Part shown: piece by piece, positions 11,201 through 24,847 of the stretch | Position numbering within the stretch: position 1 is the first letter of the stretch | Layout of the letters: each line of letters begins with the position of its first letter | From: Closterium sp. NIES-65 | Taxonomy: Eukaryota > Streptophyta > Zygnematophyceae > Desmidiales > Closteriaceae | Direction of reading: 5' to 3' | NCBI GenBank assembly: GCA_948144175.1 | Contig: CANXME010002068.1 | Span: forward strand, 5,227,001-5,291,000 | Length of the DNA stretch: 64,000 bases | Translations under genes and position numbers: made by a program | Notes under the pieces: model-generated | Seen by the model: the letters and a program-made list of their open reading frames with translations, nothing else | The model's database searches: none | Told to the model about the DNA's origin: nothing

Positions 11201-14200
11201 TGGTTGTACTTGGAGCCGAGGAAGAGCTGGTTGAGGATGTTGGACTCCACCACCACTCCCACTGCCCCCTGAGCTGCTGCTGCCCTGCTCCCGCCCCTCT
11301 AGTCGACGCAAGCAAAAGCCACCTCCCAACTCCCCACATCCCCCCAAACCCACCCCACCCCTCCTCTCCCCCATCCCACCCCTCCTCTCTCCCATTTCCC
11401 CCAATCCCAATCTTTCCGCCCTCCCTCACCCCCCCTTTCCCCCGCGCAAGCGGCACGCACAGATGAGCACATAGGGGCCGAAGTCGGCGCCAAGCAGCTG
11501 GTTGTACTTGGAGCCGAGGAAGAGCTGGTTGAGGATGTTGGACTCCACGGCCACGTCCCACTGCCCGCCCTGCGGCGTGAAGAAGTGCAGCTCCAACACC
11601 TGCCCTGTGCTCGCCTGCAACGCTGACGCCACCCACACCTGGAGGGGAGGGAACACGGGAGAGAGGGAACAGGGGGGCGTGGGAGTGCCGGGGAAACGGG
11701 GGACGTGGGGGAGTGGAAGGAGGTGGTGGGGAACGGGGAGGGAGAGGTAGGCGGGAGATGGAGAAGAGGTGGGTGGGAGAAAGTCGGAGGGAGGGAGCAC
11801 AGGGGTTGGTTCCATTTCAAGGGAGCAAAGAAGTGCAGCTTTGGAGCTCCAGGGATCTGCTTCGTGCTCGCCTGCTCCACCTGGAGTCGAGGCCACCTAT
11901 ACCTGGGGGAAAACAAGGGAGAGGGCGAACGAGGGAGCAGCAGGGAGGCAGGGAGGTGGGTTCAGTTCAGGTGGGAAATGGTAGAGTTGGAAGGGAGCCA
12001 GAGAGAGGGAGGCAGCCGGCAGGGCAACAACTTGGTTCATTCATGAATCACATAAAAAGCTCAGCCCCAAAGCCACCCCCACACCCACACCCACACCCAC
12101 ACCCACACCCACGCCATCCCCACACCCACACCCACACCCCCTCCCACACCCACACCCACACCCACACCCACGCCCACGCCCACGCCCACGCCCACAACCG
12201 CAGCGGCGCACCTGCGACTGCTCGAGCAGCGGCGCCCCGGAGATATAATTCCTCAGCCGGTCCGCGAGCTCGGCGCGCAGCTTATTCGCAATGTTGCTCG
12301 TGAACACCGAGAAGGGCGCGGACGTGAGCAGCAGCACCACCGACAGATAATCCGAGCACTTGCACGTGCCATTATCAGAGTAGATGGCGGTGTTAGCAGC
12401 CTGTGTCTCCTTGTTGCGGCATGTGAGCCCCGGGCAGATCTCCGGGGGCGTCCATTCCATGGTGGCGTTGCTGATGGCTGCGGAGCAGACTGAGAGCAGC
12501 TGGTTCTCGGGCTCCCTGCACCACGGGTTGCCTGCCAGCCTGGGTACGGCCGCACATGGGTGTTGGGCATGTGGGTTGGTTGGGTGGGAGATCGGGTGTG
12601 GAGTAAGGAGGGATGTTGGGCAGTTGGTTGAGAGGGACGCACAAGGGATGGGTGGTGGACTTGCAAGAAGAATGGAGAGCAGGGGAGATGTGTGTGTGGG
12701 GTGGGGGGGGGGGGAGGGGGGATCGGGGGGGTGTACGAAGAGGGGAGGAGATATTGATGAAAGAGAAAAATCAAGGGATGTGAAGGAGCAGAGGGGGACA
12801 AATGCAGGTAGTAAGAGGGGAGTGCAGCAGGAGTTGCAAGTACGGGCCCTTCGCTTTCCCTCAACTTGCCTCACTGCCACCTCAGTTCCACGGTCCACCT
12901 GGACCCACCTGAGCTCTAGCAAAACTCACCTCAGCTCCACCTGAGCCCGGTTCCTCAACTCCTGCGACACAGGCCCACTGATCATGTTGTTGACGAGCGA
13001 CAAAAAGACAAGCGATGCCGCCCGAGGGAAGTCCGGCACACCCCCTGAGATGTTGTTCCGTGCCATGTCCCTGGATTTTGTGGTCAGCACGGGGATGGAG
13101 AGGGAGGGGGAGGGTGCATGGCGGAGGTAGCAGAAGCGAACAACAAAGAGGGGGATGGAGGGGCAGGGGAGTGGGGGGAGGGGAAGAGGAGAAGAGGGGG
13201 GATGGAGAGGAATGGAGAGGGAGGGAGCGTGACGGATGGATGTGGTGAGAGGAAGAGATTGAATTACAAGAGGTGAGAGAGTGACAAACAGACTAAAGGC
13301 AAACAGTGGTCAACGCTGGAAGGCCATCCAAACCAAAGACCGAGAAATAGTGACCACTGAACATGGGAGCGACGGAGGGTGATAGCGAGTGTGTGTCAGA
13401 GAGAGTGGAACTGTAGGGAGAGTGGTGGGGAGGGGGGTTGAGGGTTGGGAGGAGGGTGAGCTAACAGTGACTGTAGGTTGACGAGGCGAGAGAGGCTGTT
13501 AGGCAGCGACCCTGAGAAGCTGTTGCCGTGCATCTCCCTGTGTGATGATTCCATACACAGACACAGACATACGCATGCACACACATGCACAAGCACACGC
13601 ACGCATGCACGCACACACATACAACCACGAGAATGGGATAGAGACGATGATGAGAAGGGGTATGTGAGAGGCGAGAGCATAGGAAACGGAAGATAAGGCG
13701 AGGAGTGAGACATGGGGCACGGGACGAGGCAGGGAAGCAAACGGCTAGCAGGAAGGTCAGGAGGTATTCAATCAACAAGAATGGGGGACAGAGGGAGCGG
13801 ATGGAACAGAGGGAGCAGATGGAGCAGAGGGAGCAGATGGAAGAACGTACAGAGACACGATGCTTGGTGCGAAGGTGGGGGGAAGGGACCCTGAGAACTG
13901 GTTGGCTACGATGTCCCTGCACGCACAGAGAGGAGGGGCAGGCGGGTCGAGCAGCGCACACCAGTAAGGGACGGGGTGAGGGGGGTAGAGGCAGAGCAGC
14001 AGACATGCAGAGCAGCAGACATGCAGAGCAGCAGACACCAAAGATGATGATAGCACAAGGGGCACAACACAACAAGTGAGATGATTGGGGCCAGGCTGGG
14101 CAACGAGCACGGAGCCAGCCAGGAAAAAGGGCAGGGCTATGCAGGAAAGGCAAAAAAGGGAGCGGCACTTACAGTTTGCGCAGCTTGGTGAGGGCTCCGA

Positions 14201-14800
14201 AGTTAGGAAGACGACCTGTGAAGCTGTTGAATCCGAACGAGCTGGTAGGGGTGGGGAATGGTGGGGAGAAGGGGAGGGAAAGAGGGGAGAGAAGAGGGGG
14301 AGGGAAGGGGCGGGGAGGAAATGGCACGTGTTGGAAGTGGGGCGATAGCTCTTGTCGGATGGCTGCTGCTTTGAGTGGATATGTGAATGTGCATGACGGA
14401 TTGGTAACTATTACTGTCAGACAAACGGAGGAAGGAAGAGTGAGACATGAGTGGAGAGGAGGCAGAGAGATGGAAAAGGGGGAGAAGGGATGGAGGGAGC
14501 GGCGAGAGGTAAGGATTGAAGAGGACTTGATTGGGGGAGGGAGAAGGACTTAAGTGAGTGCACTTTAGAGGGGACGTACAGTTTTTGTGAGATTGTGCAT
14601 ACAGGTTTGTGAGATTGTGCATACAGGTTTGTGAGATTGTGCATACAGGTTTGTGAGATTGTGCCATTTCAAGCGGCGTACAGGTATGTGAGGTTATCCA
14701 TTCTGAAGTAGGATACTGGCAGGGGGCCGACTAGAGCGTTGGAGCTCACATCGCTACAGGCATGGGGAGACGCCATGGGGGAAGACAAGGCATGCACACA

Positions 14801-14897
<97 letters not shown>

Positions 14898-17800
14898 GAC
14901 AGAGGAGATCTGCTAAAAGGCAATGGCACTGTTAAGCCATGTTGCTTGGAAACGCTTGTGTTTAGTGTTTGGAGCTTACACACCTCCAGGCGTTTCCGGT
15001 CATTCATAATGGATATAACTGGCATTGCTACAAAGAACGACAAAGAGTTGCGTGAATGAGAAGGGAAAAGGAAAGGGCAGCAAGCAAAAGCAACCGATGG
15101 TAGAAGCAAGCAAACGGGCAGAACGGGGAATAGGGAGAAACAAGAGTTAAACGAGAGGGGAACAAGGAGAACAGAGTGTGAGAGGGAAAATAAGAAAAGA
15201 GTGTGAACGAAGAGAGGGCACGTGGAGAAAGAGCAGGAGGAAGTGAGGAGGACGCACAGAAAAGAGAGTTGAGGAGCGAGAGAACTGGGAACAGAGCCGT
15301 CCAGGGAGTTAGCCTTCAGCTTGCTGTGGGGCGACGAGAAGAAAAGAAAACAGAAGCGAAGGAAAGAGAAGCAAAAAGAAGGAACAGAATCAGCTAGTGA
15401 AGAATTTTGAAACGGCTAAAGAGCAAAGACGGGTGCAGCGCAGAGGGGTGCAATGGGTCCAATAGAGTGTAGCGGGGTGCAGTGGGGTGCAATACAACAG
15501 TCAGACTGAGGCGCATGCACACGGGATGGAGGAAGCGGCATATGCCAAGTGAGACTATGACAAGTGGTGTAACAGGGGGGCCCAGGCAGCACCCACCCAG
15601 TACACTGCATGCAGGTGATGTGACTGGTGTGTCTGGTGTGACTGTGCCGCATGCTTTGGAATCAGATCAATTCGGATTTCACTCACAGAATGGAGAGCTT
15701 GGGCATTGTGGCCAATGCTGGCAAGAGACCACCTTGAATCTTATTGTGGCTCAGATCCCTGCTCACACACGGGAGCACACGGGAGCACACGAGAGCATAT
15801 GAGTACAGTGGAGTGTGTGGAAAGGAGTGCACAGAAGTGCACATAAGCCCAAACCAGTATAGACGAGTGCACACAGGTCCGTCCCAGTCGTGCACACAGA
15901 GCTGTATGCTCCTCGTCTACTCCCTCCTTCCCATCTGTCTTTGTTTTCTGCTTTTGGTAATACAAAACAGACGCGCTTTCTCTTTTTCCACACGCGATCC
16001 TCGAAAGCTTGGTTTCTCCTGTAAGGTCCGTCCATGATAAGGCTGGTCGGAAGAGGCAAGCACATCTTGCGACCGACCGCGTTCACAAGCCCTTGTGAGA
16101 TGTGCACAAAGAGAGGGAAACGAGCCCGCCGACAGAGAAACAGGCACGCCAGCCACACTCACAGAGAGGCTCAAGCGGGGGAGGTGGGTGCGCCTGAGGA
16201 GGCAGGGCAGGCACAGGAGAGGCGCAGAGAACCTACAGAGTGGTGAGCGAAGAGAGGTACGGGAGGGCCGCGGACAGGCTGGATGAAAAGGAGTTGTAAG
16301 AGAGATCGCTGGTGGACGGGGGAAAGCCGGTAGAAGAGGCAGGTCGGTGGGGTGAAGGCGAGGGGTGCGGTCGTGGGCACAGGGGGATGGGTGGGCGGGG
16401 AGTGTGGGGAAGATGAGGGTGTAGGAGGTAGGGAAGGGGGTTGGTTAGGGAGACGAGGAGGTGGTGTGGGAAGGAGAGAGTAGGGGAGGGCATGAGAAAT
16501 TTCATATCCACAGGACCACAGTTAGATGGGTTCTGAAGGGAAATGGATGCCAAGATACAACATTCGGGAAGTGGGCAAGAGGCAGAGAGAGAAAGCCGCT
16601 TAGATGCTTGGGCTGTAGAGAGTCGTTTACTAGGAAGAGGAAAAAAAATGCTTACACCTGCACATCAGATCAAATCAAATTTGTTCAGATCAGATAAAAA
16701 AGCAAACCAGAGTGAGCCCAAACCAGAGCGCATCGAGCAGCGGCAACAGCTAGCTAGGTACATGGGGCATGGGTAAGTGTGATTGCATGTTCGTGGCACA
16801 GTCGCCTACACGTGCACAAAAACGGTAATATGCGAAAAAAATGTACCGTGGGGTTCAAGGGGACAGGGGGCGAAGGACAAAGGGCAGGGTGCGGAGGGCA
16901 AGAGCCAGGGGGCAGAGGGCAAGGGCAGGGGGAACGGGGCACGGGGCAAAGGGCACTGGAGGAGAAAAAGCAACGGTCAGGGGGCACGACGCAGGGAGCA
17001 GGGAGAGAGCAGGACTGACAGGAGCTGCAGGGACTGCATGGCACTGATGCTGGTAGGCAGCATGCCAGACAGGCTGTTGACACTCGCGTCCCTGCTCAGA
17101 CAGGCAGGGCGGACGCGGAAGAAAAGCACAGGAGAATGGGGAAGAATAATGGGAGAGAATGGGAGAGAATAAGCGAACAGGAGAATGAAGAGTGGGGGGG
17201 AATAGAAACGAGGGGGTACGAGGGGAGGTAAGAGGCAGCTGGATGAAAGGATGGAAAGCTTGAGGACTTGGACAAGACGGAAGCAGGCAATGACCCTTAA
17301 CCACCGCACGGGTAAACACCGAAACCTTGCTAATAGATCTCAGCCAACAAGTGTGCTTGCATGCACTCACAGGTGCTGCAGTGACTCACAGGTGCTGCAG
17401 TGACTCACAGGTGCTGCAGTGACTCACAGGTGCTGCAGTGACTCACAGGTGCTGCAGTGACTCACAGGTGCTTCAGCGTGGTCATCTCCCCCAGGGATGA
17501 GGGCAGGGAGCCGTTCAGATTGTTCTGACTCACATCCCTGATGGCACGGCATGGCAGCAACGTGAGGGGAGGGAGGGGTATTGTCACAGAGCATGGGGGG
17601 GTAAAGGCAGGAGTGGGGGAGAGGTGGACGAGGAGAGAAACGGATGAAGGTAAAGGTGAAAATAGTTTGACCGGAAACAGGAAAAAGAGATTGCAACAAG
17701 AGTGGGCGGATGGGGGGGTAGAGATCTGAGTGAAGGGAGAGTGCATGTGGATGATGCACGTGCAGAGAGCAGGGGAAGGGGGGCGGAGAGAACGCAAAGG

Positions 17801-19524
17801 GAAAGGAAAGGAAAAGTGCACGGCGCATGGTGATTGGTGCATGGTGCAGGGCGCATGGTGCACGTTGCACGTTGCGTGTCACATTGCGCATGGTGCACGG
17901 TTCATAGTGCATGCCGCATGTCGCAGAATGCATGGTGAATGATGCACGGTCAACTCGTACAGGAAGGTGAGGGCCTTGAGGCCGCTGATGGTATCTGGCA
18001 GGCTGCCAGTCAAGCTGTTGCTGGACAGCTGCCTGCTTGGCTCCATGCGAGGAGGCGGCGGGGAGAAGGGAGAGGAGAGAGGGGAGTAGACAGGAGCAGG
18101 TGAGTGTGTAGGAATGGGATAGGTGCAAGCAGGGAATGGGGCAAGGGGGCTGAGAAGGGGGAGGGGGGCGATGGGGAAGGGGAGGGGGGGTGAATGGTTC
18201 GTTCTTTGTTGGGGGATGTGGGGTGAATGGGGCAAGAATGAGGAGGTATGACAGAGAGGGTGATCAACGAGAGAGTGTGATAGGCAAAGGGTGTGTAAAA
18301 GTGGAGAAGGAGAGTGTGACATGGGGAGAGAGAACGAGCAAGAGGGGGCGAGAAGGCGTGCAAAGCTGGAGAAAGAGAGTGCGCAAGAGGGGGGAGAGCG
18401 AGCGTGTGCACGAGCGAGAGGAAGCATGTGCAAGAGCAGGAGGGAGGGAGTGCAAGTGGTGGGGTAGCAAGCAGGTAGCTCACAGCATCCTGAGCGATGT
18501 GAGGCCTGATATGGTGGACGGGATGCTGTCACTGAAGTTGTTGGCGTGTAGCTTCCTGCACTCGCACCATCAGATCAGGTCACCCACGCACACACACAAA
18601 GAAACAATCCACACCACCACAGAGGATAGGAGTATTATGCAGCTTGCATTGCATTGCATTATACGCGCCTCCCATCAGGCACCTCCCTCCCTGCACGTGC
18701 ACATCATAATGTCGCATGTTAGTTTACTGGGCTGAGCTATCCAAGCCTTGACCATGCTGTACCTCACACAACCCAGCCCAACCCAACCCAGCCAGATTGG
18801 CAACATCACAAGATGGTACTTGGGCTGATTTTCCTGCCCAGAGCATGGATGCATGGGTGTCTGTGTGGATGGGTGTACGTGCACATTACTTCTTATGTGC
18901 ACATGGGTGCATGGGTGTGTGTATGTATGGATGTGCAGTACCATGTGTGCACGGCATGGGTGCATGCATGGGTGCATGGGTGCAACCAGGGTGTGAGAGT
19001 GAGTGTGAGCGTGAGCGTGAGAGTGCTTACAAGCTGAAAAGGGAGCGGCAGCCGCCAATGGAGGGAGGGATGGGACCCACAAACTTGTTGTAGAACGCCA
19101 GACTGCCATTGTGCCATACATGGATATCCAGCCCAGCCATACAGACACGGCACAACACGTCACGGTGGAACGGTGTAACTCTTGAGATTATTCAAAAGCA
19201 ACACCACCATACGGACGGTCACATTGAAAGGGATGGCAGCAACAGTGATGGTGACGGTGAGATGAGAAAGGTGCGTGACTGAAAGGTGAGACCAGAGACA
19301 CCCAAGAACCAGCGCTGGTGCAAAGAGATGCAGACGACAGTGTATACATAAAGACTAAGACAAAAGGTCATGCAAACTGAGACAAAGGTGCGGGCAAGGT
19401 TACAGAGTGAGAAGTCCCGTGAGGCCTCCTAGATTGTCGGGAAGGCTGCCAGTGAAACGGTTCATGCTGATGTCACTGCCAGGCAGCAGCAGCAGCAGCA
19501 GACAGCAGCGGCGGCGGCAGCAGC

Positions 19525-19580
<56 letters not shown>

Positions 19581-22500
19581 TATCAGTAGCAACAGACAGC
19601 ACATGGAGGAACAAAATAGAACAGGTAAAAGGACATGAGAGAAAGTGCACAGAAGCAAGAGCAGGCGAGGAAGGGCAAGTGAGAGAAAACGAGACGGATC
19701 TGCATGGCATAGTAATGGAAGGGAGAAACAGCATGGAAGAAAGAAACACGAGCGAGGAGGTGGATGAAGGTCAGGGCGATGGGTGGTTGAGGAAAGGGGG
19801 TGGAGGGCGGGCAACAGACAGAAAAGCTGGATAAAATCCGCCAATCCCTTCACATGTCGGCACATTCCCCATCCCCCATGCCCCCCTCCCCACCACACTA
19901 CTGGCACCCCCGCCCTTATGTCATGTGACTCATGTCTCCCTCTACTGCTTCTGCTGCTGCCTGCTACGCCTGCAGCCTAACACCTGCTCCAGCCTAGGAC
20001 CTGTTGACACCCACTGCAGCCATGCATCCTGCACTACCAGCGCACAGCGCATCCCGCAAGGTATAAAGTTGCTTCACCTGCTGCCCTTTGAACCAAAGGG
20101 CCACGTAATTGCACCCGAAGTGTCAGGACGACGTTCCTCTCCTCTCACCCCCTCTCCTCAGCCCCTCTCCTCCTAGCCCCTCTTCTCTCACCCTCTCTCC
20201 TCTCAACCCCTCTTCTCTCACCCTCTCTCCTCTCACCCCCTCTTCTCTCAACCCCTCCCCTCTGACCCCCTCTCCTCTCAACCCCTCCCCTCTGACCCCC
20301 TCTCCTCTCAACCCCTCCCCTCTCACCCCCTCTCCTCTCAACCCCTCTCCTCTCACCCCCTCACCCCCCCTCCTCTCAACCCCTCTCCTTTCACCCCCTT
20401 TCCTCTCACCCCCTTTCCTCTCTTCTCACCCCCACTCTTCCCGCCCATGCACTCAGCCACTCTCCTCTCCACCGCTCTGAACCGCTGCTCACATGTCACT
20501 GGCAGAGATAAGCGCGCCGAGCTCTGAGGGGATGGAGCCCGACAGCTCGTTGTTGCTCAGCGTGCTGCCGCCCCCATGCACGTGGCAACACAGGAGTGGG
20601 GGGGTTGGGGGGGGGAGAGCGGGGGACGGGGGTGGGAGGGGGGAGGGGAAAGAGGCAAAAAAGGGGACATGTCCGTTGGAGCATAAGAGGAGGGCACTTA
20701 GGGCAGATGGGAGAGGGGAGGAGTTGGGGGAGGGGGGAGGGGGGAGGTTGTGCTGTGTTGTGACGTGATGTGTCATGCTGTGGAGTGCCCTGACGTGTCG
20801 TGACGTGTTGTGCCGTGGCATGGCCTGGGATGGCATGGGATGGCATGGCATGACTCACAGGTACTTGAGCTTGGTGAGTGCACCCACTTGCGGGAAGAGC
20901 GGCCCTGACAGACGGTTGCTCTGTACGTTGCTGCACACACGCATGGCGGCGGCGAGAGGGAGATGAACAAGTGCGGAGGAATGGGAGAGTCGCAGGGGGG
21001 TACGAGGAGAGATGGAGGGGGATTGGGAAAGATGAGGAGAGATGAATCAGATGGGAAGAGTCGGGTGTGTGATGCAGGGAAGGGATGTTGGGAAGAGAGG
21101 TGTCTTGTGAATTGAGCAAGTTCGTGGTTTGGGCTACCAGCAGAAACGACAGGTGCTCTGTGCAGCTGCTTTGAGACTCAAGACGGTTTGAGACTCAATG
21201 CGGCTTGAGACTCTCAAGACAGGGCTTACATCTTGTTGACGTTTTGCAGAGACGACATGGCTTGAGGGAGAGAGCCCTCCAGAGAGTTGAGCTCAAGACT
21301 CCTGGTGCATGCACACGGGCATGGGACAGGCCCGAGCGAGAGGGGGGGACGAAGAAGAGGGGAGAGAGAACAAACGGCAGAGGAAGGGCAATCAATGAGA
21401 CGAGCGGTGGACTTGGAGGAGATTGAAGGCTGCAGGGGAAGACGCATCACAGCCCCTCAGCACAGCACGCAGATGAGAAATGACCATCTAACAAGGGATG
21501 GTGCAAGGTGAACGGATCAAGACATGGGGGGCCGTTTGACCGATGCGCATGGAATGGATGAAAGGTAGATGCAGCGAGGAAGAAAAGCGAAGAGCAGGAG
21601 GGAGGATGGGAGGGTGGGAGAGGGGGAGCGGCGAGAGGGTGATGGCTAAGGTAATGGCAAGGCCGACAGTGTTAGTGAGTGACGTGGTGCGTAAGCTGAT
21701 GGTGTGCTTGAAGGAGAGAAGAGGAGTGGAGTGGCGAAAAGTGGAGTGGAGAGGAGTGGAGTGGAGTGGAGAGAAGTGGAGTGGAGTGGAGAGAAGCGGG
21801 GGGCAATCAACAACTGGCGCGTTCAGTAGTGGCATGGTAAATGAGAGGTGTGCGTACAGCATCTCAAGCGAGGAGAGGGCACCAATGGACGACGGAATGG
21901 AGCCCGAGAGCTGGTTCTGATTCAGAACCCTGCAGGATGTAAGCCAGAGGCGTATAAGCCAGGATGCAGCGTGGGGGAGAGGGGCGGGGAGGGGTGGGGT
22001 TGGATGGCGGGGTGTGACGGGGGGACGGGGAAGATGGGGTTTGAGTTGGAGAAAGAGAGTGGGATTAGTGTGTGCCAGCAGAGTGAGAGTTGGACGGAGG
22101 AAGAGATGCAACGGTGCAACAGCAGAGAGCAGGGGTGAAGTGAGGTCCAGTTGGAGGTTGTAGGAGTGGTTGCCAAGAGGAAGGATGAGGTACAGTGGAA
22201 GGGAAGATGTGTGCGTGAGAGATTAGGTGAACGGGGGAAGGATGGAGAGGGAAAGAGGAGGAGGAGGAGGAGGAGGAGGAGGAGGAGGAGGAGGAGGAGG
22301 AGGAGGAGGAGGAGGAGGAGGAGGAGGAGGAGGAGGAGGAGGAGGAGGAGGAGGAGGAGCAGGAGGAGCAGGAGGAGGAAGAGGAGGAGCAGGAGGAGCA
22401 GGAGGAGCAGGAGGAGGGACGGAAGAAGGAAGAGGTGAGGAGAGGAGCGCATACAGGTTCTTGAGTGAGGAAAGGCCTCCAAGCACATCTGGGATGGAGC

Positions 22501-24538
22501 CCACGAGCTGATTCTCCGACAGGTCCCTGGCAGGGCGAAGAGAAAGGTGGCAGCCAAGTGGGGAAGCGGAGAGTGGGAAAGAGCGGGAAGAAGAGAAGAG
22601 GAGAGGAGAGGAGAGGAGAGAAGAGGAGCGTGAGCACAGAAGTGATGAGGGACAGGTGGGGGGGGGGGGGGGGGGGGGAGTGGGGAAGAGAAAGAGGAGA
22701 AGATCAGCAGGGTGAGAGGAAAAGAGTGGGAGCGCAGGGATGGGAGGCTGAAGGAGAAGCAAGCAGGCTGATAAAGGCAACACGCACCAAAGCCTGCAGG
22801 GCAGCACTTGGAAGGGAGACATTACGGCATGAGAGTGTAGCAGTGTGACTGGGTGGCAGAGTGCAGCGGAGTGGCAGTATGGTGCAGCAGAGTGGCAGGT
22901 GGGTATGTGTGGTGCAGTGGAGGGGACGTACAGGCCAGTGAGCTTGGAGAGGGATCCAATGGCCGGTGGGATGTCGCCAGAGAAGTTGTTCTGCCGCAGC
23001 TGCCTGCTCGCTCACAGCACAGCACAGCGGCGCAGCGCACGATGGAGAGACGGTAGGGGGGCGCGGTGACAGGAGGAGGAAGAGGAGGGAGTTGAGGAGG
23101 AGGAGCGTGGTTGCAAAATGGAAAAGCGGATGCACCATACAGCAGCAGCAGGCACGTACAGGAAGGGCAGGCACGTACAGGAAGGGCAGGCACGTACAGG
23201 AATTGCAGGCACGTACAGGAATTGCAGGCACGTACAGGAATTGCAGGTCAGAGAGAGAGTCAATGGCAGTGGGGAGTGGGCCTGTCAAGTTGTTGGTGCT
23301 CAGATCGCTGGAATGGGTGGCAGTGCACGGAAGGAGGGGGAGGGGAAACGACGAAAAGGAGGGCGGGGATGGAGGGGTGAGGGGAGGGAAGGAAGAAGCG
23401 AGGGAATGAGGAGAGTGGGAGTGAGAGAGGAGAAGTGCAGAGGTGACAAGCTGGTGAGCAGACGTGGAAAGAGCATGTGAGATTGTTGGAACTCTGATGG
23501 TTAAGATCGTGCATGCTGCAAAAGAAGGGATTTTCGTAGTGGGATATGCACACACATAAAGGCAGACACGACACGGGATGGGATGGAGCAAGTCAACAAG
23601 GGTTAGAACATGAAGGGATGCGGAGCAGCGGCATGCATGCATACATGTAGGTGAGTGTGACGAGGGTGGCGACGGCCGAAGGGATGCTGCCGTTGAGTGG
23701 CGGCTGTTGGCTGCCCAACGATCTGCACCACATGGCACCCCAGAGCACCCCAGAGCACCGCATGGCACCCCATGGAACCGCACAACATTGAACATGGACA
23801 GAGACGGCAGGGCATGGGCGCAGTTGAGGAGGGAGGGAGAGATGTGAGGACAAATAGGAGGGGATGGGTCAATACGCAGCGGCAACGGAGGGCGGAAAAG
23901 AGGAAAGACCAACCTCCCTTGCTCACCTACCCATCCGCTCGCCTATCTTAGTGCCCATTGATCCACTACACACCCAACTCAAGCACACACACACTACCTG
24001 CATAGGATGTGCCCATAAGCGCCAAGCTTAAGTCTCTTCGTCAGTCACCATACGCCACATGCCGTCTGTGCCTGCCTCACATGCAACTCCGCCTTCCACC
24101 GCTCCAATATTCGTTACCAGTTCCTACGAAGAACCAGTCACGTGCACAAAATTGCCAGCGCGTGCTCTGAACCAGCACTTGCCGATATGAGGCGACCCCA
24201 CAAGCACTCACGTGCATACTCGCGACCACCCTTACTCTATGATGCTCACGACCATACGTTCCACCCGCGCGCTCAAGACACGACCATCCCGTCTCACATG
24301 CTCACGACCATTCTTTTCACTCACATGCTCACGACCATTCTTTTCACTCACATGCTCACGACCATCCACGTGGACGTGTCACACGTGACGCCCACCCATG
24401 CCCCGCAGTCATCCTCGCTGTTCCATGACGTCAGCACCTGCCCTTTGGGGTCCAGGCTCGTCTTGAGCTCCAATAATGCCGGCACTGCATAGGCACAGGC
24501 ACAGGCACAGACACAGGCACAGGCACAGGCACAGGCAG

Positions 24539-24573
<35 letters not shown>

Positions 24574-24586
24574 GAGGCACAGGCAG

Positions 24587-24621
<35 letters not shown>

Positions 24622-24622
24622 G

Positions 24623-24657
<35 letters not shown>

Positions 24658-24789
24658 GAGGCAGAGGCAGAGGCAGAGGCACAGGCACAGGCAGAGGCAC
24701 AGGCACAGGCACAGGCACAGGCATAGGCAGAGGCAGAGGCAGAGGCACAGGCACAGGCAGAGGCACAGGCACAGGCACAGGCAGAGGCC

Positions 24790-24847
<58 letters not shown>

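Noticed and set aside
14981-15060. Possible extra receptor exon between 14754 and 15686
   Set aside because: Acceptor- and donor-like sites exist but the reading is not LRR-like and does not fit the 72-nt phase-2 pattern.
20109-20480. Pro/Leu/Ser ORF on the plus strand
   Set aside because: Low-complexity pyrimidine repeat; no codon structure beyond the repeat.
22065-22637. Leu-, Ser- and Pro-rich ORFs on both strands near 22.2-22.5 kb
   Set aside because: Translations of a GGA triplet repeat in an intron.
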